From the NCBI RefSeq assembly GCF_002911695.1, contig NZ_PQBS01000016.1, forward strand, positions 40,125 through 104,124: a DNA stretch of 64,000 nucleotides. Direction: 5' to 3'. The notes under the pieces are model-generated. The model was not told the DNA's origin, did no database searches, and saw only the letters and a program-made list of their open reading frames with translations. The number at the start of each line of letters is the position of its first letter. Within the stretch, counting starts at the first letter, position 1. Below are positions 53,665 to 63,255 of the stretch, in pieces. Origin of the DNA: Gracilimonas amylolytica. Lineage in GTDB: Bacteria > Bacteroidota > Rhodothermia > Balneolales > Balneolaceae. Made by a program: the position numbers and the translations under genes.

Positions 53665-55029
53665 GTGAAAAAACAATTTATTTTATTCGCCTTACTGAGC
53701 GTAACTCTAATCAGTTGTGGTAGTGATAACTCAGAAGGTAACGGGATGCCGGGTTTTGGAGCCTTTGGCGGGCCGGGGCAGCGCACAACAAGTGTAGAAA
53801 CCAGTGATATTCAAATTGGTAATATTGCTGAACAGGTTCGCTCTTATGGCAATGTAAAGGCACAAAATGTCGTGTCTGTGCTCCCGCAGGTTAGTAACCG
53901 TATCACCAACCTCTACGTGGATCTTGGAGATACCGTAAGACAAGGACAAACCCTTGCCAAGATATATGATGTCACGTTCAGGGATCAATTAGCACAAGCT
54001 CGCTCTCAGTTAGAACAAAGCAGGATCGCTGTAAAAAGAGACAGTGCCGAATATGTTCGTCAGCAAACCCTAATGGAGCGTGACCTGACAAGCGAATCAG
54101 AACTTGAGATCGCGGAAGCTGCTTATCAGAGTTCACTCTCACAATTTGAAGCCGCACGTGCTTCTCTGACTCAGGCTCAGGAGAATTTCAATAATACCGA
54201 AGTGAAGTCTCCGGTAAATGGGGTTGTGGTATCCAGAGCACTGGAAGAAGGTGATCTTGCCAGCACCGGTACCGAACTATTTCAGATCGCCAGCACCAAC
54301 GGCTATGAATCACGCATCTACCTGCCTGTGCAGGATTGGCGTGCCGTAGAGATCGGACAGGAGGTAAATCTCAGGGTTTCAAATGAAAGTGATATCAGTG
54401 CCCGGGGCGTGGTATCCAGAAAAAGCCCTCAGTTAGACGCCACTACAGGATTGGGTGAAGTGGTTATCACTCTCACCTCTACCGGCAATTCTATTTACCC
54501 GGGTGTATTGGTTGAAAACGTGATCAATATTACGACTAAAAATGAGGTTATGATCGTGCCAAGAAGTGCCTTAGTGGAACAGGTTGAAACGGTCATCAAC
54601 CCGGAAACAAATACCATCGACCTTGAAAGAACCTATTCGGTATTCGTTTCCAAAGGTGACAGTGTTGCTGAACGCCGGCCTCTTGAGTTAGGAATTGAAC
54701 AAGGGGAAAGAATTGAGGTCTTGTCCGGTTTACTACCAAGTGACAAGATCATTGTTACCGGTCAGAGTGGACTTGAAGACGGATCACGAATTTCTGTTGC
54801 TACCGGTGAACGCTTTCGAACACCTGAAGAGCGACAAATAAGCACCGAAGGTGACGCACCTAACGGAAATAATGCCATGGGTGGCCAAAACCCACTGGCT
54901 AATATGAGTGAGGAAGAACGAGCCGATGCCAGAGAAAAGATGCAGGGCATGTCGCAAGAAGAGCGCAGAGCCTTTTTGCGTGAGCTCAGACAGGATCAAT
55001 CAGTGAACTCCGATTCAACCTCAAACTAA
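53665..55029 (+). CDS. RND efflux periplasmic adaptor lipoprotein
   Basis: This is the membrane-fusion subunit of a tripartite RND efflux pump. I chose the GTG at 53665 because it gives a clean lipoprotein signal (MKKQFILFALLSVTLISC, lipid Cys18). The frame is open upstream to a TTG. Lipoyl halves are SVLPQVSNRITNLYVDLGD in part and VKSPVNGVVVSRALEEGD, flanking an alpha-hairpin at about 105-175. The C-terminal 60 residues are Asn/Glu-rich and probably disordered. It lies 9 bases before the first of two permeases. Confidence 0.87.
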   Translation: MKKQFILFALLSVTLISCGSDNSEGNGMPGFGAFGGPGQRTTSVETSDIQIGNIAEQVRSYGNVKAQNVVSVLPQVSNRITNLYVDLGDTVRQGQTLAKIYDVTFRDQLAQARSQLEQSRIAVKRDSAEYVRQQTLMERDLTSESELEIAEAAYQSSLSQFEAARASLTQAQENFNNTEVKSPVNGVVVSRALEEGDLASTGTELFQIASTNGYESRIYLPVQDWRAVEIGQEVNLRVSNESDISARGVVSRKSPQLDATTGLGEVVITLTSTGNSIYPGVLVENVINITTKNEVMIVPRSALVEQVETVINPETNTIDLERTYSVFVSKGDSVAERRPLELGIEQGERIEVLSGLLPSDKIIVTGQSGLEDGSRISVATGERFRTPEERQISTEGDAPNGNNAMGGQNPLANMSEEERADAREKMQGMSQEERRAFLRELRQDQSVNSDSTSN

Positions 55030-55038
55030 AAGGAAACA

Positions 55039-58000
55039 ATGGGATCTTTATCCAAACTGGCGGTAGACCGTCCGATAACTTTTTTAATGGGGACCCTCAT
55101 CCTGTTGGGCTTTGGCCTGTTCGGGCTGCAAAACCTGAGGCTGAATCTCTATCCTGATGTATCCTTCCCAACTATCACTGTATATACCAGTTATGAGGGT
55201 GTAGCACCTGAAGATATTGAGACATTGGTCACCCGGCCTATTGAGGAATCGGTTGGCAGTATAAGTGGTATCAGACGAGTCCGTTCGCTTTCGAGCCAGG
55301 GAGCATCGGTTGTTAAATTGAATTTTGAATGGGGAACCGATCTGTATGAAGCAGAAAATGATGTTCGTAAAGAACTCGGGTTCGTAGAGCGCTCCATCCC
55401 TGATGATGCCGAAACCCCCCTTGTTTTTTCCTACGACCCCAATCAGGAACCGATTGTTGTACTTACCCTGACCTCGAATGCCCGGAGTGCACGCGAACTG
55501 CGTACGTACTCTAAACAGGTTCTGGAACAACGCATTGAACGCATTAACGGGATCGCCTCAGCAGAAACCTCGGGTGGACTTGAACGGCAGATCAATGTTC
55601 GCATCGACAACGAAAAGATGCGGCTCTATAACATCAGCATTGCTGATATCGCTCAAAAATTACAACAGGAAAATATTCAGGTTCCGGCCGGTCAGCTTAC
55701 GGAGGGTAATATCAATTACTCACTTCGAACTCTGGGGGAATTCAAGAATGTAGATCAGATCCGAAACACTATTATCACGGTCAGAGAAGGGCAACCCCTC
55801 TTACTTAAGGATGTAGCCGATGTAGTGGATGGCATCGAACAACCGATCGGTAATGTGCGTGTCAACGGTGAAAATGGGATCGTCCTTAATGTGTACCGGC
55901 AAAGTGATGCCAATGTGGTAACCGCTGCCAATGCCGTGGTTGGCGGGCTGGATCAGATCCGCACCACTCTGCCCGGTGATATTGAAGTGAGTGTACTCAC
56001 CAACAAAGCTGATTTTATTGAACAGTCGATCAGTAACCTGCTATGGACAGGGGTTCAGGCCATCTTTCTGGTAGTATTGATCCTGCTCGTTTTCCTGAGA
56101 AGCGGGCGTTCTGCAACCATCATTGCCATTTCCATACCTGTATCCATCATTACCACATTCATGGTTATGGATATTGCCGACCTGAGTTTGAATATCATAT
56201 CACTTTCCGGCTTGACCCTTGCGGTTGGACTTGTTGTGGATAATGCCGTGGTGGTTCTCGAAAACATATTCCGTTTCCGTGAACAGGGAGCCAACCGGGA
56301 CGAAGCCTCTGTGAGCGGGGCTAAGGAAGTCGCTGTTCCTATCATTGTATCGACATTGACTACCCTCGTGGTTTTCCTGCCCATTCTGTTTGTACCGGGC
56401 ATCGCCGGGTTTTTATTCAGAGATCTGGCGCTAACTATTTCATTTTCACTGATCGTTTCTACCCTTGTGGCTTTGACACTCATTCCACTTATGGCTTCTC
56501 AATTCTACAAAGAGAAGACTCAAAACATCAGTGCGAAAAACAAGATCGCCAACTACTTTGGTGATCTCCTTGAAAAGCTTGAAACCACATACAATGATCA
56601 GTTACAAAAAGTGATCGGTAAAAGCGGGTTAGTGGTAACTGCAGCAGTCATACTTTTTGCGGCCTCCGTTCCCCTTTTCTATGTGATCGGTGGTGAGTTT
56701 TTCCCCCGAGTGGATGAAAATGCCTTTGTTCTGGAAATTCAGCGTGAACCGGGAGTCAACTTATTCGAACTGGAACGATCTATGGGGCAGGTGGAGTCAA
56801 TTGTCCGGCAAGAAGTACCTGAAGCCAGGCTGATCGTATCAGATTATGGCGATAAAGAAGGGATAGAGGGAGCCGATGATCCCGGAGGGTTTACAGGAAC
56901 TGTACGTATTGAACTGGTTTCACAAAATGAACGTGAACGCACACAGGCTGAGATCACAAGTAATTTAATGCAAGAACTTCAGGTCGTACCCGGAGTGGAA
57001 ATACAGGAAGTGATCATAGATCCCCTCAGTCCGGATGGTGAAAATGGCTTGATCGTTCAGATATTTGGATACGATCCCGAGATCAAAAAAGAATTAGCTG
57101 AGGGTGTAAAGGAACGACTTCTCGAGATAGATGGCATCAACAATGTATTCAGTTCTGCGGATCAGGGGCGGCCTGAGTTGAGGCTGGTCATGGACCGCGA
57201 GCGAATTTCACGTGTAGGCATGACCACCAATCAGGTAGCCAGTGCTGTTAGTAATGCCGTTAAGGGCAACGTAGCGACTTCTTTTGTAGATCAGGGTATT
57301 GAATTTGAAGTGGTGGTGGAACTGGATCCAAAAGACAAATCTCAATCCGTCGATCTTGCCAACATTCAAATTCAAACTCCCGGTGGAGAATGGATGCCAC
57401 TTAAGAACCTTGCACGAGTAGAGAGGTTTACAGGCCCAACTAATGTGCTTAGAATTGATCAGGAACGCGTGGCCGAAGTTACGGCAGAGCTTGCAGGTAT
57501 AGACCTTGCAACGGCTTCAGAACGAGCCCGGGCTACCTTAGATCAGGTCAACTGGCCGGACGAATACCGCTATGAGATATCCGGAACGGCAGAGGAACAG
57601 GCGGAATCTTTCAGCTACCTGATGTTTGCATTCATGATCGCCGGTATTTTAACATACATGGTGATGGCTTCACAGTTTGAAAGTCTAGTCGAGCCTTTCA
57701 TCATTATCCTGACCATTCCACTCGCCCTCACCGGTGTCTTGGTTATGCTTTGGATCACCGGCACCTCCATCAGTGTCACCTCTATGGTAGGTTTGATCCT
57801 GCTCACCGGTATTGTGGTAAACAATGGTATTGTAATGATCGACTACATCAAGATCTTGCAGGCACGGGGAATGAAGCGTGAAAAAGCCATTGTTGATGGA
57901 GCTACACGTCGTTTACGACCGATTCTTATGACCGCCTTCACTACCATCCTTTCCATGGTGCCCCTGGCACTTGAACTTGGTTCAGGTTCTGAAACCTGGA

Positions 58001-58167
58001 GTCCCATGGCACGAACTGTGATCGGTGGCTTGACCATGAGTACCCTGCTTATGTTATTTGTGGTACCGTGTTTTTACAACATCATCAATGGGTTGGTTGA
58101 ACGCCTTGGTTTTGATGCGGTTCACAAAGAAGACCCACTTGCTAAAACCCAAGAGGCCCTCGCATGA
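55039..58167 (+). CDS. RND efflux permease, first paralogue
   Basis: This 1042-residue inner-membrane proton-driven exporter has the duplicated RND layout with 12 transmembrane helices and two large periplasmic loops. The start ITFLMGTLILLGFGLFGL leads to the porter-domain FPTITVYTSYEGVAPEDIE region. TM4 carries LVVDNAVVVLEN, so only the first Asp of the usual pair remains. The TM10 segment LTGIVVNNGIVMIDY has Val where AcrB has the relay Lys. It overlaps the second permease by four bases (ATGA). Confidence 0.92.
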   Translation: MGSLSKLAVDRPITFLMGTLILLGFGLFGLQNLRLNLYPDVSFPTITVYTSYEGVAPEDIETLVTRPIEESVGSISGIRRVRSLSSQGASVVKLNFEWGTDLYEAENDVRKELGFVERSIPDDAETPLVFSYDPNQEPIVVLTLTSNARSARELRTYSKQVLEQRIERINGIASAETSGGLERQINVRIDNEKMRLYNISIADIAQKLQQENIQVPAGQLTEGNINYSLRTLGEFKNVDQIRNTIITVREGQPLLLKDVADVVDGIEQPIGNVRVNGENGIVLNVYRQSDANVVTAANAVVGGLDQIRTTLPGDIEVSVLTNKADFIEQSISNLLWTGVQAIFLVVLILLVFLRSGRSATIIAISIPVSIITTFMVMDIADLSLNIISLSGLTLAVGLVVDNAVVVLENIFRFREQGANRDEASVSGAKEVAVPIIVSTLTTLVVFLPILFVPGIAGFLFRDLALTISFSLIVSTLVALTLIPLMASQFYKEKTQNISAKNKIANYFGDLLEKLETTYNDQLQKVIGKSGLVVTAAVILFAASVPLFYVIGGEFFPRVDENAFVLEIQREPGVNLFELERSMGQVESIVRQEVPEARLIVSDYGDKEGIEGADDPGGFTGTVRIELVSQNERERTQAEITSNLMQELQVVPGVEIQEVIIDPLSPDGENGLIVQIFGYDPEIKKELAEGVKERLLEIDGINNVFSSADQGRPELRLVMDRERISRVGMTTNQVASAVSNAVKGNVATSFVDQGIEFEVVVELDPKDKSQSVDLANIQIQTPGGEWMPLKNLARVERFTGPTNVLRIDQERVAEVTAELAGIDLATASERARATLDQVNWPDEYRYEISGTAEEQAESFSYLMFAFMIAGILTYMVMASQFESLVEPFIIILTIPLALTGVLVMLWITGTSISVTSMVGLILLTGIVVNNGIVMIDYIKILQARGMKREKAIVDGATRRLRPILMTAFTTILSMVPLALELGSGSETWSPMARTVIGGLTMSTLLMLFVVPCFYNIINGLVERLGFDAVHKEDPLAKTQEALA

Positions 58168-61100
58168 AAAAATTCTCAGTAGCCGGCAGTATTTTAAAAC
58201 GACCGATCACGGTGATCATGATGACCCTGATCGTTATTGGGTTTGGAGTATTTTCTCTCACCAACCTAAAGGTGACCCTATACCCATCCTTTAATATTCC
58301 GGTACTCGCCGTATCAGCCGGTTATAAAAACGTCGCACCTGAAGATATCAACCGGATCATTGTAAATCCTATAGAGGGTGCCTTATCTGCCATTGAAGGC
58401 ATTGAAACCCTCGAAGCCCGTGTAAGTCGTGGCAGTGCCTTTATCATCCTTCGCCTGCGTGACGGTTCCGATATTCGAAAAACTGAATTGAAGGTCCGGA
58501 AAGCTCTTGATCAGATCAGGGGCGATCTTCCGCAACAGGCTCAGGAACCGGTCATTTTTCAATTCGATCCGGAAAACCGGCCGATCATGCGCCTCAGTAT
58601 TGATGCAGAGAACCGTGGCCTTGATGAACTTCGAAATATTGGTCTGGAACTCGTTGAAACTCGATTAGAGCGAATCGAGGGACTGGCTTCGGCAGAAACA
58701 CAGGGTGGGCTTGAGCGAAGAATTTATGTAGATGTCTCCCCCATGTCGCTGGCTCAGTATAATCTTGTTCCACAGGATATAGAAGGGGCACTGAGATCAA
58801 ACAATGTTCAGCTTCCTATCGGAAATGTGATCTCAGATAAGATCAATTACAGTATCCGTGCTGAATCGACTTACGAAACCGTGGAACAGATCAGGAATAC
58901 GATCATCAGAATGTCTGAAAATGGTATCCCGATCCGTGTGAGTGATGTGGCTGATGTTTCTGACGGTTTCACTGATATAACCTCTCTGGTTAAAGTTAAT
59001 GGCAAGAACAGTGTATCGGTTGAAATTCAAAAGAACTCTGATGCCAACACCCTTGACGTGGTGAACGAAGTTAAAGCCCTTGTTCCGGAGATCAATGAGA
59101 TCCTGCCGCCCGGAGTAACCCTGCGAGTACTGTCTGATGAAGGAAAGACCATTGAGGATTCCATCAATAACCTGTCTCAATCAGCACTTGGAGCACTTGT
59201 GGTAGTAATTCTTGTGATCCTGATCTTTATGGGTGGATGGAGAATTTCGCTGGTGGTGGCTTCCACTATTCCGGTTTCCATTGCCGCTACCTTTGCCGCT
59301 ATGTATGCCGCAGACCTCACCCTGAATATTTTAACGATATCGGCTCTTGCGCTGGCGATCGGTTTGCTGGTTGATAACTCGATCGTGGTAACCGAGAGTA
59401 TTGCAAGAAAGCTTGAGGAAGGTCTTTCAAGGTTTGAGGCAGCCCTGAAAGGAACCAACGAAGTGATCGGCGCCCTGCTCGGTTCAACCTTAACCACTCT
59501 TGGGGTGTTTGTACCTATCATCCTGATATCAGGAACACAGGGAGCCTTTTTCAGAGAGTTTGCCTACGCCATCTGTTTCGCCATTGGTTTTTCTTTTTTG
59601 TCTTCCATTATTTTGGTTCCGGTCATTTCCCTGCTTGCCCTGGATGCCAAACAGTTTAATACCAAGAATTTTGCCTTCAGAGGCATTGCCAAACTTGAAC
59701 GGTTATATACGGCAGCCCTGGGTTGGCTATTCCAACATAAATGGATCCCTCTCACGGCCATGTTGCTTATCGCAGCAGGTACATTCCTCCTTTACACCAA
59801 TATCCAGAAGTCCGGATTCCCTGAGGCTGATTCCGGTCAGATCGATGTCAATATAAGCTTGCCGGAAGGAAGTCAACTCATCAGAACGGCCGATGTACTC
59901 GATGAATTCAGCCGACGCGTGGATGAAATGCCGGAAGTTGAGACCATTATCTCGAACATTGGTCGCAGCCGGTGGAGTGCCAACAGCAACCGTGGTGAGA
60001 TCAGCTTGACCCTGGTTCCTGAAACCGAGCGTGAAATAAGCAGTACAGATTTTGCAGCCAAACTGCGGCAGGAACTAACCTCTCCCGGAGTAGATGTTCG
60101 GGTTCGTGTTGAAGGCGGAGGTTTGCGTTTCGGACGTGGATGGGATTCAGGCGGCAACTCCATTCGCCTAAGCCTTATCGGAGCCGAGATCGAGCAATTA
60201 TTAGCTATCTCGCAAAAGATCGAAGCCAATCTCATGAGCGATCCAAAAGTGATCGACGTAGATAACGGGCGAACGGACCCAACCCCTGAACTTCACTTTA
60301 TAGCAGACCGGGAGCGTTTGGCACGTCTTGGCACAAATCTCAATACTGTAGCCAGTGCCTTAAGAACACAGACGCTTGGTAATCAGGCCGGTTATTTTAT
60401 AAACGATGGGCGTGAGATCCCTATTGAAGTTCGAACTCAGAGAGAAGCACTTACAAGTCGAGAAGAATTGTTTGATCTGGAAGTCTTTCAATTTGAAGAT
60501 CAACGCATACCGGTTTCAGCTGTGGGTGAGTTCATTCCGGTTCGTGGCGTAGATTCGTTTCAGCGCAGAGACCGGGAAACAGTACTTGATGTGAACATTC
60601 AGGTTCAGGGAAATGCACTGGAATATGAAGGGGTGATCCGCGAATTTATAGAATCAGAGATCGTTCTGCCTGATGGATATCGATATGAATTTACCGGAGG
60701 GACTGCAGAAACGCAGCAAGGGCAAGCTGAATTTGGCTTTGCACTGCTTGCAGCCCTCGTACTCATGTTCATGATCATGGCCTCCCTGTTTGAGAACTTC
60801 AGGGATCCATTTGTGATCTGGCTGTGTATTCCGCTTGCCATGTTCGGTGCACTCGCCTATCTATTTATGATCGGCGATCCACTGAGTACCACAGCCAATA
60901 TTGGAATGTTTATGTTGGTGGGAATTATCGTGAACAATGGTATTGTACTGGTGGATTACATGCACCTTTATACCAAAGGCATGGATTATGATATGCTGAA
61001 CCGAAGATCCGTAAGCTGGAAAAACTTATTCATACCTGTTTTCTTCTGGAAAGAGAAACCAACTGTGAAAGACTCTAAACTGTTAAAGGAGATCCTTGAA

Positions 61101-61355
61101 GCCTGCCGTCGACGAATGCGGCCAATTTTGTTAACCGCCATTACCACGATCTGTTCTATGATCCCACTTTCTTTAGAGATCGGCTCCGGAGCTGAAACCT
61201 GGTCACCATTAGCGAAGGCTGTGATCGGTGGATTGATGTTCGGTTCACTTCTGACGCTTTTTATCACCCCTGTGTTGTCTGTTTCGTTGAGCATGACGAT
61301 CGAATGGTTCAAAGAATTATTCAAAGGGAGAAAAACTGAGACCGTGAATTCTTGA
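58164..61355 (+). CDS. RND efflux permease, second paralogue
   Basis: This second, clearly different RND permease has 1063 residues and starts inside the first. Full-length features are SILKRPITVIMMTLIVIG, TM4 LLVDNSIVVTES and TM10 GIIVNNGIVLVDY. It has about 27 extra cytoplasmic residues between TM10 and TM11 (around KNLFIPVFFWKEKPTVKDSK) that the first copy lacks. One adaptor with two permeases resembles the MdtABC arrangement, in which the two permeases form a mixed trimer. No TolC-like channel gene follows. Confidence 0.92.
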   Translation: MKKFSVAGSILKRPITVIMMTLIVIGFGVFSLTNLKVTLYPSFNIPVLAVSAGYKNVAPEDINRIIVNPIEGALSAIEGIETLEARVSRGSAFIILRLRDGSDIRKTELKVRKALDQIRGDLPQQAQEPVIFQFDPENRPIMRLSIDAENRGLDELRNIGLELVETRLERIEGLASAETQGGLERRIYVDVSPMSLAQYNLVPQDIEGALRSNNVQLPIGNVISDKINYSIRAESTYETVEQIRNTIIRMSENGIPIRVSDVADVSDGFTDITSLVKVNGKNSVSVEIQKNSDANTLDVVNEVKALVPEINEILPPGVTLRVLSDEGKTIEDSINNLSQSALGALVVVILVILIFMGGWRISLVVASTIPVSIAATFAAMYAADLTLNILTISALALAIGLLVDNSIVVTESIARKLEEGLSRFEAALKGTNEVIGALLGSTLTTLGVFVPIILISGTQGAFFREFAYAICFAIGFSFLSSIILVPVISLLALDAKQFNTKNFAFRGIAKLERLYTAALGWLFQHKWIPLTAMLLIAAGTFLLYTNIQKSGFPEADSGQIDVNISLPEGSQLIRTADVLDEFSRRVDEMPEVETIISNIGRSRWSANSNRGEISLTLVPETEREISSTDFAAKLRQELTSPGVDVRVRVEGGGLRFGRGWDSGGNSIRLSLIGAEIEQLLAISQKIEANLMSDPKVIDVDNGRTDPTPELHFIADRERLARLGTNLNTVASALRTQTLGNQAGYFINDGREIPIEVRTQREALTSREELFDLEVFQFEDQRIPVSAVGEFIPVRGVDSFQRRDRETVLDVNIQVQGNALEYEGVIREFIESEIVLPDGYRYEFTGGTAETQQGQAEFGFALLAALVLMFMIMASLFENFRDPFVIWLCIPLAMFGALAYLFMIGDPLSTTANIGMFMLVGIIVNNGIVLVDYMHLYTKGMDYDMLNRRSVSWKNLFIPVFFWKEKPTVKDSKLLKEILEACRRRMRPILLTAITTICSMIPLSLEIGSGAETWSPLAKAVIGGLMFGSLLTLFITPVLSVSLSMTIEWFKELFKGRKTETVNS

Positions 61356-61459
61356 TCGGGTCATATGCCGGTGAAAATCCTCCAAATACCTATTGCACAT
61401 ATGGAAATTGGAACTTGTTCTGCCTATACTTGTTTTAAATAATAAAAAGGAGAAAAATT

Positions 61460-61768
61460 ATGAGTAGATCATCAGATTTTATTTCAGGAATAGTATCAGG
61501 AGCATTGGTAGGAGCTGTTTTTGCGCTCCTTTACGCACCCGATTCGGGAAAAAATACACGGGATCGATTGTCCTACAAACTCAGTGAATATTACGACGAG
61601 CTGAACGACCTTATCGATCAGCTAAAAGAAGAAAAAGAGATCCTTGTATCAGAAGCCAAAGAAAAAGGCGACAAGGTAGTTCTTGATGCCAAGGAAAAGG
61701 CTGAAGGCCTTATTGCCGAAGCTGAGCAACTTCTGGAATCTATTGAAACGGCCAAAAAGAAAGCCTGA
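61460..61768 (+). CDS. YtxH domain-containing protein
   Basis: This 102-residue protein has one N-terminal membrane helix (about 8-28, GIVSGALVGAVFALLYAP) ending in the YtxH signature APDSGKNTRDRL. A long charged coiled coil follows to the C-terminus. Homologues are associated with envelope stress, without a defined activity. The start has AAGGAG six bases upstream. It follows the RND operon after 104 bases and ends at a terminator. Confidence 0.88.
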   Translation: MSRSSDFISGIVSGALVGAVFALLYAPDSGKNTRDRLSYKLSEYYDELNDLIDQLKEEKEILVSEAKEKGDKVVLDAKEKAEGLIAEAEQLLESIETAKKKA

Positions 61769-61796
61769 TACGTTAGATCACACCAAATTTCTAAAG

Positions 61797-61830
61797 AGTC
61801 CCTTTCACAATTGTGTCAGGGACTTTTTTT
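61797..61830 (+). terminator. Intrinsic terminator after the YtxH gene
   Basis: AGTCCCT (61797-61803) pairs with AGGGACT (61818-61824). CACAATTGTG forms an inner self-complementary part. Seven T residues follow. Confidence 0.88.
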
Positions 61831-61836
61831 ATGTCC

Positions 61837-61906
61837 ATTACCCAAACTGCAAAACTTTGTAGGCCAAGGCCTTTAGCCCTTGCATTTTTCACTGTCATTG
61901 GGTAAT
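61837..61906. repeat. Inverted repeat ATTACCCAA / TTGGGTAAT
   Basis: Perfect 9-bp arms at 61837-61845 and 61898-61906 lie 52 bases apart in the gap before the aminotransferase gene. The right arm touches the next inverted repeat. Confidence 0.5.
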
Positions 61907-61937
61907 TCCCGATACTCTCTAATCAACCTATCGGGAA
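61906..61937 (+). promoter_or_regulatory. Perfect 9-bp inverted repeat abutting the aminotransferase start codon
   Basis: TTCCCGATA (61906-61914) and TATCGGGAA (61929-61937) are exact reverse complements around a 14-base loop, ending one base before the ATG at 61939. As RNA it would cover the ribosome binding region; as DNA it could be an operator. Function is unknown. Confidence 0.45.
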
Positions 61938-61938
61938 C

Positions 61939-63228
61939 ATGGAATCACGAAAACAATTTCTGAAAAAACTCGGAGCCGGAGCGGCCGCATTTGGAGCAAG
62001 TACCTTCTTTAGTCCGATCAAAGCCCATGAGATCACTCAAGATCTCAAAGGATTCACAGGCTCGGCGACCGATATCGCTAAAAATGAAGACTACTGGGCA
62101 CGCGTTCAACAGGCTTTTACGGTTGACCGAAGCCTCATCAACCTGAACAACGGAGGCGTGAGTCCCTCACCCGATTTTGTGCAGGCAGCCATGAAAAAGC
62201 ATCTCGATTTTTCCAATCAGGCACCCGTGTACAACATGTGGCGGATCCTTGAACCTCGTAGGGAGGGCGTTCGCCAACGTCTCGCCAGAAATTTCGGGGT
62301 TGATACAGAAGAAATTGCCTTGACAAGAAATGCCTCAGAAAGCCTTCAGATCTGTCAGTTAGGATTTGACCTGAATCCCGGTGATGAAGTTCTGACAACC
62401 GATCAGGATTACCCACGCATGATCAATACGTTCAAACAAAGGGAACGGCGTGATGGTATCAAACTCAATCAGATCAGTATTCCGGTTCCGGCTGAAAATG
62501 ATGAGGAGATCGTGCATCGCTTTGAGCAAGCGATCACCCCTAAAACAAAGCTCATCCTGATGTGCCATATCATCAATCTGACCGGACAGATCCTTCCTGT
62601 AAAGAAAGTGGTTCAAATGGCCCGCAAAAAAAGTATCCCTGTTATAGTAGATGGGGCCCATGCCTATGCCCATTTTGATTTCAAACATGAAGACCTCGAT
62701 TGTGATTTTTATACCAGCAGTCTTCACAAATGGTTGTTTGCTCCGCATGGTACCGGCCTTTTATATGTGAGAAAGAATAAGATCAAAGATCTTTGGCCAC
62801 TGATGGCTGCGGCTGAATCTCAGGATGATGATATCCGAAAATTTGAGGAGATCGGCACGCATCCCGCAGCCAATTATCTGGCGATCGGTGAAGCCCTGAC
62901 GTTCCATGAGGGAATCGGTTCAAAACGAAAAGAAGCCCGCCTCAAATATCTGAATGATCTTTGGATCGATGAGATCGTGGATGGAGACAAAGTGGTACTA
63001 CACACCAGCCGAAATCCAAAGTACGCCTGTGGTATCGCCACGGTTGAGATCAAGGGAGTAGAACCCGGAAAATTGAACGGAGCGTTGTGGAATGAACACC
63101 GTATCATCACGACACCGATCGTTCATGATCAGTTCAAAGGAATTCGGGTTACTCCTAATGTTTATACCACCCGGGAAGAAATTGCCCGCTTTACTGCAGC
63201 CATGAAACAACAAATCAACAAAGTTTGA
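61939..63228 (+). CDS. Aminotransferase class V family protein with N-terminal export-like signal
   Basis: This 429-residue PLP-dependent enzyme resembles isopenicillin-N-epimerase/cysteine-desulfurase-like proteins. The PLP Lys264 lies in SSLHKWLFAPHGTG and the phosphate-binding and Asp regions are ALTRNASES and VIVDGAHAYAHFD. The N-terminus SRKQFLKKLGAGAAAFGA resembles a Tat signal but has Arg-Lys in place of the twin arginine, so export is uncertain. The substrate is unknown. A perfect inverted repeat ends one base before its start codon. Confidence 0.87.
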   Translation: MESRKQFLKKLGAGAAAFGASTFFSPIKAHEITQDLKGFTGSATDIAKNEDYWARVQQAFTVDRSLINLNNGGVSPSPDFVQAAMKKHLDFSNQAPVYNMWRILEPRREGVRQRLARNFGVDTEEIALTRNASESLQICQLGFDLNPGDEVLTTDQDYPRMINTFKQRERRDGIKLNQISIPVPAENDEEIVHRFEQAITPKTKLILMCHIINLTGQILPVKKVVQMARKKSIPVIVDGAHAYAHFDFKHEDLDCDFYTSSLHKWLFAPHGTGLLYVRKNKIKDLWPLMAAAESQDDDIRKFEEIGTHPAANYLAIGEALTFHEGIGSKRKEARLKYLNDLWIDEIVDGDKVVLHTSRNPKYACGIATVEIKGVEPGKLNGALWNEHRIITTPIVHDQFKGIRVTPNVYTTREEIARFTAAMKQQINKV

Positions 63229-63255
63229 ACGAATATTTTTAAAGGATTTAGAGAA

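Noticed and set aside
61939..62040. Twin-arginine (Tat) signal on the class V aminotransferase
   Set aside because: The motif reads SRKQFLKK with Arg-Lys instead of Arg-Arg, so Tat export is not claimed; only a signal-like N-terminus is noted.
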